Both the position numbers and the translations under genes were made by a program. The notes beneath the pieces were generated by a model, which saw nothing but the letters and a program-made list of their open reading frames with translations, made no database searches and had not been told where the DNA came from. 29,934 bases of DNA from an uncultured Bacteroides sp. Its GTDB lineage: Bacteria > Bacteroidota > Bacteroidia > Bacteroidales > Bacteroidaceae. The stretch covers positions 1 through 29,934 of the forward strand of contig URCM01000026.1 in NCBI GenBank assembly GCA_900546355.1, given 5' to 3'. Below are positions 24,004 to 29,934 of this stretch, one piece after another (positions within the stretch are counted from its first letter, which is position 1; the number at the start of each line of letters is the position of its first letter).

Positions 24004-26646
24004 ATGAATATAGTGAAACGATTACTGCTTATTATAATAGGATGGCTCTGCATGATGGAAGTCTCAGCCCAAATCCATGGGGTGGTAGTCGATGCGGACA
24101 CAGGTGAACCTATCCCTTACCTGAACGTGTACTACGACGGAAAAGGAGTAGGAACCATAACCAACTTAGAAGGGAAATACACCATTTCCTATCATGCCGG
24201 ATGGACCAAACTGACTTTCTCCATGGTGGGATACGAAACCCAGGAGATTCTCGTATCGGCAAAGACAAGCGAGCTGAACATCAGCATGAAAGAAGCCAGC
24301 CAAATGTTGGACGAAGTAATCATACGGCCCAGAAAAGAAAAATATTCCCGCAAAAACAACCCTGCCGTAGAAATGATACGGAAAGTCATCGCTTCGAAAC
24401 GCAGGACCGACCTGAAGCAAAAAGACTATTACCGTTTCTACAAATATCAGAAAATCATGTTTGCCAAGAACAACATTACTTCTGATAGCCTGAACCAGTC
24501 GTGGCTGTTCAAGAAATATCCGTTCTTCCGCGACCAGATAGAAGAATGCGACGTGACGGGCAAATACATCCTTCCGCTCTCGGTAGACGAAACCGTATAC
24601 GAGGACATCTACCGCAAAGAGCCGCAGGCGGAAAAGACTTTCATCCGGGGCATGAACTCTTCGGGTGTAAACGAACTGTTCAGCACGGGGGATATGCTTA
24701 CTACCGTCTTAAAAGACGTGTTTCAAGACATCGACATCTATCAGGACCGTTTCCGTTTCCTGCAATACCCGTTCGACAGTCCTATTTCGGAAGCGGGCAT
24801 CCGCTTTTACAAATTCTACATCATGGACACGATTTATGTGGAACGAGACAAGTGCTTCCACCTTACCTTTGTGCCCAATAACTCGCAGGACTTCGGCTTT
24901 ACGGGAAGCCTTTATATCCTGGCTGACTCTACTTACCGGGTAAAACAATGCCGCCTGAACCTGCCCAAGAAAACCGACATCAACTTCGTTGACAACATGG
25001 TTATTGACCAGAAGTTCGGCGAATTGCCTACCGGGGAATGGACCCTGATGGAAGACGATATGTTATGCGAAATGTCTTACCTGAAGAAAGTGCTGGGCAG
25101 TTTCCTCGTCAGACGCACTACACGCTACTTTGACTTCAGCTTTGAGCCCATAGCCAACCAACTTTTCAAGCAAAAAGGCAAGGAGATAAAGGATATCAAC
25201 GCCATGATGCGCGACAATGAGTTCTGGAGCAAATACCGGCAAGAGGACCTCACCGGGTCGGAACGACGTATGGGAAGTTTCGTGGACGACCTTTCCCAAA
25301 TAAAAGGATTCAAGTACATCATGTTCTTCTTGAAAGCTTTAGTAGAAAACTACGTGGAGACCTCTACCCCCGACAGCAAAGTCGACATAGGCCCTATTAA
25401 TACCATGATTTCGAGCAATTACATTGACGGATTACGCCTGCGCGCCTCCGCACAGACCACCGCCAACCTGAACCCGCATCTCTTTCTAAAGGGATATTAC
25501 GCCTATGGTTTCAAGGATGAAAAATCGAAATACATGGGTGAAGTAGAATATTCGTTTGACAAAAAAGAATACCTGCCGCGCGAATTCCCCAAACACTCGC
25601 TCACCTTAACATACCAATACGACAATATGTTGCCTTCCGACAAGTTTATCAATACCGATAAAGACAACGTATTCACCTCGTTCAAGGTATGTACGGTAGA
25701 CCAGTATAATTATGAACGGAAAGCGACCATCAAGTATGAGCGCGAACGCGAGTTCGGTTTCAAGACCACCGCTACCCTGCGTTATGCCAACTACGAGCCT
25801 TGCGGACGGTTATTCTACCGCACGATGGCGGGCGAACAACAACTGCAGGCAGCCATTGCGGACGGTACGCTGACCGGTACCGACTGGACACACTCGCCTT
25901 TCAACACGAACGACATCACCGTGGCAGAAGCCTCGCTGGCATTCCGTTACGCTCCCGGCGAAACATTTGTCAACACCAAACAACGCCGTCTGCCCGTCAA
26001 CCTCGACGCGCCGGTTTTCATACTCCAGCATACATTGGCGCTCAAAGGAATATTAGGAGGCGACTATACTTATAATGTGACCGACTTCAGTGCATACAAA
26101 CGGTTCTGGCTCAGTTCGTGGGGAAATATCGACGTACATCTCAATGCAGGCATCCAGTGGAACAAAGTACCTTTCCCCTTGCTGATTATGCCTGCGGCAA
26201 ACCTGTCGTACATCCAGCAAGATGAAACGTTCAACCTGATTAACAACATGGAATTCCTGAATGACCGTTATGCTTCGCTTGATGTATCGTGGAACCTGCA
26301 AGGCAAACTGTTCAACCGCATCCCGTTGCTTAAGAAGCTGAAATGGCGTGAATTCATCGGTGTAAAATGCCTGTGGGGCAAACTCACCGACAAGAACAAT
26401 CCATTCTTGGAACAAAACCAAAGCGACGGTATGCTCATGATGTTCCCCGGACATTACAATCCCGCTGGAGGATACGACTACTCCAGTTACGTAATGGACC
26501 CGCATAAACCTTACGTAGAAGTATCGGCAGGCATCCACAATATATTCAAGCTGCTGCACGTCGAATATGTACGCCGCCTGAACTATAACCACTTGCCTAC
26601 CGCTAACAAATGGGGTATCCGATTCATGATTCGCACGGTATTCTAA
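24004..26646 (+). CDS. DUF5686 outer-membrane protein with carboxypeptidase-like regulatory domain
   Basis: An 880-residue protein with signal peptide 1-22 (LCMMEVSAQ). Residues about 23-105 form a CarboxypepD_reg-like beta sandwich (IHGVVVDADTGEPIPYLNV; GTITNLEGKYTI; LDEVIIRPR). The next 350 residues match the DUF5686 type (YYRFYKYQKIMFAKNNI; FHLTFVPNNSQDFGFTGSLY). From about 470 onward, alternating strands with aromatic ends (LRLRASAQTTANLNPHLFLK; YMGEVEYSFDKKEYLP) look like an outer-membrane barrel, ending YNHLPTANKWGIRFMIRTVF. There is no plug or TonB box, so it is not a TonB receptor. Function is not established. It precedes the sigma-54 activator gene by 70 bases, but that gene has its own promoter. 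Confidence 0.88.
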   Translation: MNIVKRLLLIIIGWLCMMEVSAQIHGVVVDADTGEPIPYLNVYYDGKGVGTITNLEGKYTISYHAGWTKLTFSMVGYETQEILVSAKTSELNISMKEASQMLDEVIIRPRKEKYSRKNNPAVEMIRKVIASKRRTDLKQKDYYRFYKYQKIMFAKNNITSDSLNQSWLFKKYPFFRDQIEECDVTGKYILPLSVDETVYEDIYRKEPQAEKTFIRGMNSSGVNELFSTGDMLTTVLKDVFQDIDIYQDRFRFLQYPFDSPISEAGIRFYKFYIMDTIYVERDKCFHLTFVPNNSQDFGFTGSLYILADSTYRVKQCRLNLPKKTDINFVDNMVIDQKFGELPTGEWTLMEDDMLCEMSYLKKVLGSFLVRRTTRYFDFSFEPIANQLFKQKGKEIKDINAMMRDNEFWSKYRQEDLTGSERRMGSFVDDLSQIKGFKYIMFFLKALVENYVETSTPDSKVDIGPINTMISSNYIDGLRLRASAQTTANLNPHLFLKGYYAYGFKDEKSKYMGEVEYSFDKKEYLPREFPKHSLTLTYQYDNMLPSDKFINTDKDNVFTSFKVCTVDQYNYERKATIKYEREREFGFKTTATLRYANYEPCGRLFYRTMAGEQQLQAAIADGTLTGTDWTHSPFNTNDITVAEASLAFRYAPGETFVNTKQRRLPVNLDAPVFILQHTLALKGILGGDYTYNVTDFSAYKRFWLSSWGNIDVHLNAGIQWNKVPFPLLIMPAANLSYIQQDETFNLINNMEFLNDRYASLDVSWNLQGKLFNRIPLLKKLKWREFIGVKCLWGKLTDKNNPFLEQNQSDGMLMMFPGHYNPAGGYDYSSYVMDPHKPYVEVSAGIHNIFKLLHVEYVRRLNYNHLPTANKWGIRFMIRTVF

Positions 26647-26661
26647 GATTTTCCTGCCAAA

Positions 26662-26694
26662 ATTGCGGGGAATAACAAGATTTTTGTAATTTTG
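26662..26694 (+). promoter_or_regulatory. Promoter of the sigma-54 activator - lptE - secG cluster
   Basis: TAATTTTG (26687-26694) matches the -7 consensus and ATTG (26662-26665) lies 21 bases upstream as -33. The ATG is 22 bases downstream. No sigma-54 -24/-12 (GG-N10-GC) box was noticed, so the activator gene itself appears to use the main sigma factor. Confidence 0.5.
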
Positions 26695-26716
26695 TCAGAG
26701 AAAGAACGTACCCAAC

Positions 26717-27982
26717 ATGAACAAATCAGAAATCCAAAGCGTAAAACTAAGGTTCGGCATCATCGGGAATACCGAAGAGCTGAACCGAGCTATTGATATA
26801 GCCATACAAGTAGCCCCGACCGACTTATCTGTACTGGTAACGGGCGAAAGCGGCGTAGGAAAAGAAAGTTTTCCTCAGATTATCCACCAGTTCAGCCGAA
26901 GGAAACACGGACCTTATATTGCCGTAAACTGTGGCGCCATCCCTGAAGGAACCATCGATTCGGAACTCTTCGGCCACGAAAAAGGAGCCTTTACAGGAGC
27001 CATCAGCGACCGTAACGGCTACTTCGCTGAAGCTAACGGAGGAACCATCTTCCTTGATGAAGTAGGCGAACTCCCCCTCTCTACCCAAGCACGATTGCTG
27101 CGTGTGCTCGAGTCGGGTGAATACATCAAGGTGGGGTCATCAAAAGTACAGAAAACCGATGTACGCATCGTAGCGGCCACAAATATCAACTTTGCCGATG
27201 CCATTGCCGAAGGCCGTTTCCGCGAAGACTTGTTCTATCGCCTGAACACCGTACCCATCAAAGTACCTTCTTTGCGCGATCGGGCAGACGACATCGTGCT
27301 CTTGTTCCGCAAGTTTGCTTCCGACTTTGGAGAAAAATACCACATGCCTGCCATCCAACTCACCGAAGACGCCAAACAAATGTTGGTTCATTACCCGTGG
27401 CCGGGCAACATCCGCCAACTGAAGAACATCACGGAACAAATTTCCATATTAGAAACCAACCGTGACATCTCACCCGACATTTTGCGCAACTACTTGCCAG
27501 AGCAACCCAAATCGCGCCTGCCTTCGCTATTAGGTGTACACTCTTCCGACAAGAAAGGATTCGAAAGCGAACGGGAAATACTATACCAGGTATTGTTCGA
27601 TATGCGCCGCGATGTGACCGAACTGAAAAAATTAGTGCACAGCATCATGGCTGAACGCCAAGGTGCACAAGTGACACATCCCGAAGAAATACCGGTACAC
27701 TATCTGCAGAATACGGTAAGCGTCATTCCCGATACCCCCGTAGTAGTAAATCCTGTCGTCACCCCCGACACACCCCCTATCAGTGTCACTCCTGTAGAAC
27801 CCACAGAAGTACAAGACACCGAAGAATATGTAGAAGAGAACCTGGCACTTGACAAAGTGGAGAAAGAAATGATACGCAAAGCGTTAGAACGACATCACGG
27901 CAAACGGAAAAACGCTGCCGCCGACCTGAAAATATCCGAACGTACACTTTATAGAAAAATTAAAGAATATGGACTTGAATAA
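26717..27982 (+). CDS. Sigma-54-dependent transcription activator without receiver domain
   Basis: A 421-residue NtrC-type AAA+ activator. The central domain starts almost at the N-terminus: Walker A GESGVGKE (43-50), the sigma-54 contact loop GAFTGA (90-95), Walker B TIFLDEVGE (Asp114-Glu115), the sensor I region VRIVAATN and an arginine-finger region FREDLFYRLN, then YPWPGNIRQLKN (sensor II). A linker rich in Pro, Val and Thr at about 330-365 leads to a FIS-type HTH (KNAAADLKISERTLYRKIKE, about 395-415). Receiver, GAF and PAS domains are absent, so activity must be set by level, a partner protein or the N-terminal 15 residues. The lptE gene overlaps its end by 14 bases. Confidence 0.93.
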   Translation: MNKSEIQSVKLRFGIIGNTEELNRAIDIAIQVAPTDLSVLVTGESGVGKESFPQIIHQFSRRKHGPYIAVNCGAIPEGTIDSELFGHEKGAFTGAISDRNGYFAEANGGTIFLDEVGELPLSTQARLLRVLESGEYIKVGSSKVQKTDVRIVAATNINFADAIAEGRFREDLFYRLNTVPIKVPSLRDRADDIVLLFRKFASDFGEKYHMPAIQLTEDAKQMLVHYPWPGNIRQLKNITEQISILETNRDISPDILRNYLPEQPKSRLPSLLGVHSSDKKGFESEREILYQVLFDMRRDVTELKKLVHSIMAERQGAQVTHPEEIPVHYLQNTVSVIPDTPVVVNPVVTPDTPPISVTPVEPTEVQDTEEYVEENLALDKVEKEMIRKALERHHGKRKNAAADLKISERTLYRKIKEYGLE

Positions 27983-28499
27983 CAAACACTGTAAACAGAT
28001 TACGCTATGTGCAATCTTTGCCTGCTGCATACTGACAGCTTGCTCTATCTCATATAAATTCAACGGAGCATCCATCAACTACGACAAGGTGAAAACCATT
28101 TCCTTCGAAAACTTCCCCAACCGCTCTGCCGCATTTGTATGGGGTCCGATGGAATCGATGTTCAACACAGCCTTGCAAGACATTTATATGCAACAAACCC
28201 GACTGAAACAAACACGTCAAGGTGGCGACCTGGAATTGTCGGGCGAAATAACCAACTACGATGCATATAATAAAGGTGTAGGTGCCGACGGTTATTCGAC
28301 CATGGCAGAATTGCGGATGACTGTAAATGTGCGCTTCGTCAATAACACCAATCATGCCGAAGATTTCGAACAGCAGTTTTCAGCCAGCCGTGAATATGAC
28401 GCCAGCCAACAGCTTTCTTCGGTACAAGAAGGACTGGTCAGCGAAATGATAGACGAAATCGTAGACCAAATATTCAACGCTACCGTTGCGAACTGGTAA
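27969..28499 (+). CDS. lptE: LPS-assembly lipoprotein LptE
   Basis: A 176-residue outer-membrane lipoprotein that plugs the LptD barrel in the last step of LPS transport. Signal peptide 1-24 with lipobox LTAC (Cys25). The Bacteroidetes LptE pattern is visible: SYKFNGASINYDKVKTISFENFPNRSA right after the lipid anchor, then ELSGEITNYDAYNKGVG near 97-112, a beta-strand region LRMTVNVRFVN and a C-terminal helix EMIDEIVDQIFNATVANW. It overlaps the sigma-54 activator gene by 14 bases, a coupling that ties this regulator to envelope biogenesis. Family identity rests on pattern and length. Confidence 0.85.
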   Translation: MDLNNKHCKQITLCAIFACCILTACSISYKFNGASINYDKVKTISFENFPNRSAAFVWGPMESMFNTALQDIYMQQTRLKQTRQGGDLELSGEITNYDAYNKGVGADGYSTMAELRMTVNVRFVNNTNHAEDFEQQFSASREYDASQQLSSVQEGLVSEMIDEIVDQIFNATVANW

Positions 28500-28543
28500 T
28501 AGTCAGGCTTTCAGCGACAAACAGTAAAAAAGGAAAAAACTAA

Positions 28544-29278
28544 ATGATACAAGAAAGCATACAACACTGGATACAACATCCCGAATCGCTATCGGAAGAA
28601 AGCCTGCACACCCTGCACGAGCTGCTGACCCGCTACCCTTACTTCCAGACGGCACGCCTGCTTTATCTTAAGAACCTGTACCTGCTACAGCATTCCGACT
28701 TCGAAAATGAACTGCGGAAAAGCGTTCTTTACATAGCGGATCTAAGTGTGCTTTTCTATTTCATTGAAGGTGTCCGTCTCGTCATTGAGAAACATACCGA
28801 GTCCTCCTCCTTACCTGCTGGAACCAAGTCCGACCGCACACTCGACCTCATCGACCGTTTCTTAGCAGAATCATCGGAAATGCCAACCGATGAACTTCCG
28901 CTTCCTGCCGAAGCCGCTTCCGACTATGCCTCGGTATTACTGGAAGAGGAGAGCAAAACCGACAAGCTAGCTTCCTTGAAAGGACAAGACTTGATAGACC
29001 GCTTCATCGGAAACGAACCCTCCCTGCCAGAGCCGGAAGAAGAGACACAAGAAAAACCAAACGACGAGCACAGCGAAGAAGAAGAAAAACGACCCGACGC
29101 AGACGATGAAGCCTATTTTACCGAAACACTCGCCAAAATATACGTTAAACAACACCGTTATGAAAAGGCACTTGAAATTATAAGGAAATTAAATTTGAAA
29201 TATCCAAAAAAAAATGCTTACTTTGCAGACCAAATAAGATTTTTGGAAAAACTGATTATTAACGCTAAATCAAAATAA
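28544..29278 (+). CDS. TPR-like protein between lptE and secG
   Basis: A 244-residue soluble protein with no signal peptide. The N-terminal 90 residues are helical (LHTLHELLTRYPYFQTARLL; DLSVLFYFIEGVRLVIEKH). The middle (about 95-185) is acidic and low in complexity, with repeated LIDRFL/LIDRFI phrases near residue 105 and near 148. The C-terminal 55 residues carry one clear TPR-like helix pair (AYFTETLAKIYVKQHRYEKALEIIRKLNLKYP). The duplicated DLIDRF phrase may be a short linear motif. Function unknown. It starts 44 bases after lptE and ends 5 bases before secG, so it is certainly in this operon. Confidence 0.82.
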   Translation: MIQESIQHWIQHPESLSEESLHTLHELLTRYPYFQTARLLYLKNLYLLQHSDFENELRKSVLYIADLSVLFYFIEGVRLVIEKHTESSSLPAGTKSDRTLDLIDRFLAESSEMPTDELPLPAEAASDYASVLLEEESKTDKLASLKGQDLIDRFIGNEPSLPEPEEETQEKPNDEHSEEEEKRPDADDEAYFTETLAKIYVKQHRYEKALEIIRKLNLKYPKKNAYFADQIRFLEKLIINAKSK

Positions 29279-29283
29279 AGAAA

Positions 29284-29664
29284 ATGCTGTACTTTTTATT
29301 TGTAGGACTAATCGTATTAGCATCTATATTGATGTGTTTCGTAGTGCTGATACAGAACTCTAAAGGAGGAGGATTGGCTTCCAGCTTCGCATCCTCTAAC
29401 CAAATCATGGGTGTTCGTAAAACAACCGATTTCATCGAAAAACTAACGTGGGGACTTGCCATCTTTATGGTGATAGTAAGCGTAGCTTCATCGTACGTAC
29501 TGCCGCATGCTACTGAAGCTTCATCGGTTATCATGGATCAAGCTATCGAAGAGCAAAAAACCAATCCGCTGAATGCACCCGAAGGCTTTGCCGCTCCGCA
29601 AACCGACCAGGCTACAACCACTACTCCTGCTGCCGGTGATTCCGCCAGCAATTCTGCCCAATAA
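29284..29664 (+). CDS. secG: Preprotein translocase subunit SecG
   Basis: A 126-residue inner-membrane subunit of the SecYEG channel. Membrane helix 1 is at 2-24 (LYFLFVGLIVLASILMCFVV) and helix 2 at about 56-75 (WGLAIFMVIVSVASSYVLP). Between them is the conserved SecG loop: LIQNSKGGGLASSFASSNQI (about 23-42) followed by GVRKTTDFIEKLTW. The C-terminal 50 residues are a Thr/Ala/Gln-rich tail, longer than in some relatives and likely disordered. Last gene of the cluster with the sigma-54 activator, lptE and the TPR-like gene; only small repeats follow to the window end. Confidence 0.94.
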   Translation: MLYFLFVGLIVLASILMCFVVLIQNSKGGGLASSFASSNQIMGVRKTTDFIEKLTWGLAIFMVIVSVASSYVLPHATEASSVIMDQAIEEQKTNPLNAPEGFAAPQTDQATTTTPAAGDSASNSAQ

Positions 29665-29692
29665 TAACATTCCATACGAGAGCAGATATAGG

Positions 29693-29769
29693 AAACCGCA
29701 GATTAATACCTGTTTTTGCAGACATATTCTCATTCATTTGTACAAAAAACAGGCATTAACCTGCGGTTT
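29693..29769. repeat. Imperfect palindrome downstream of secG
   Basis: The arm AAACCGCAGATTAATACCTG (from 29693) pairs with its near reverse complement ending at 29769 (CAGGCATTAACCTGCGGTTT), and the run TTTTTG/CAAAAAA extends it to about 26 bases around a 24-base loop. Two A-C mismatches on the plus strand become U-G pairs on the minus strand. It lies 28 bases after the secG stop and may end the operon transcript or be an intergenic repeat of the same class as at 3335. Confidence 0.7.
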
Positions 29770-29850
29770 ATCATATCCCCATTCCACATCCACAAATGAG
29801 ACGCGAAAGCCAGTTATAGTAAAACAAAATTGGTTTGCGAAAAAAATCGA

Positions 29851-29874
29851 ACGCAGAGACGCAAAGACGCAGAG
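29851..29874. repeat. ACGCAGAG-type short tandem repeat
   Basis: Three 8-bp units in a row, ACGCAGAG, ACGCAAAG, ACGCAGAG. From memory the same octamer array occurs in intergenic DNA of many unrelated bacteria. Function unknown. Confidence 0.7.
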
Positions 29875-29883
29875 GAATAATTA

Positions 29884-29934
29884 AGAAGCTGTTTTGAATT
29901 TATCGTGCGATGATTTGGGATGAGTTTTTGAGGC
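29884..29934 (+). mobile_element. Second copy of the MITE-like element, cut by the window end
   Basis: From AGAAGCTG at 29884 the last 51 bases match the left end of the element at 23708-23758 with only two substitutions (A to G in the terminal repeat, T to C in GTGTGATG). Both copies lie in intergenic DNA, showing that this is a dispersed repeat and not a chance palindrome. Confidence 0.8.

Overview
The window looks like chromosomal DNA of a gut Bacteroidales species (Bacteroides or Phocaeicola type). The evidence is a SusC/SusD pair, DUF4369, DUF4296 and DUF5686 proteins, a long LspA, an IleS of the long type, and promoters that fit the Bacteroidetes consensus (-7 TAnnTTTG, weak TTTG-like -33) in place of sigma-70 boxes. 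No rRNA, tRNA, CRISPR array, prophage or intact transposase gene was seen. 23 protein genes are supported.

Layout. (1) 109-1392, plus strand: a DUF4369 lipoprotein and a YfcE-type phosphodiesterase. (2) 7294-1437, minus strand: a compact housekeeping operon ileS - DksA/TraR-like gene - lspA - DUF4296 lipoprotein - small unknown gene, with a palindromic repeat between the dksA-like gene and lspA. (3) 15734-7622, minus strand: a regulator with TPRs, one membrane helix and an AraC-type DNA-binding domain, followed by an operon tlpA-like - susC - susD that ends at a strong hairpin. No glycan-degrading enzyme is present, so the imported substrate cannot be read from the context. (4) 15735-16199: an intergenic region holding a 22-bp phased array of palindromes, then a promoter for an AEC-family permease. 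(5) 19250-17169 minus and 19504-21712 plus: a TonB-dependent outer-membrane receptor divergent from a histidine kinase / OmpR-type regulator pair. The shared intergenic region carries four phased direct repeats that look like a response-regulator site, then a promoter and a leader with two tandem stem-loops. (6) 21899-23571: recR, a small membrane protein and a GNAT acetyltransferase. (7) 23572-24003: a region holding a foldback, MITE-like element with 18-bp perfect terminal inverted repeats; the start of a second copy lies at the right edge of the window. (8) 24004-29664, plus strand: a DUF5686 outer-membrane protein, then a tight cluster of sigma-54 activator - lptE - TPR-like protein - secG, followed by small intergenic repeats.

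Most of the window serves the cell envelope: lipoprotein maturation (lspA), lipoprotein substrates, TonB uptake systems, LPS assembly (lptE) and secretion (secG). The most interesting signals are regulatory or repetitive: the 22-bp palindrome array, the GTSTTACCG array with the tandem leader hairpins, and the foldback element. Among proteins, the IleS with GxHH in place of HIGH, the DksA-like protein lacking three of four zinc cysteines, and the expanded LspA stand out.
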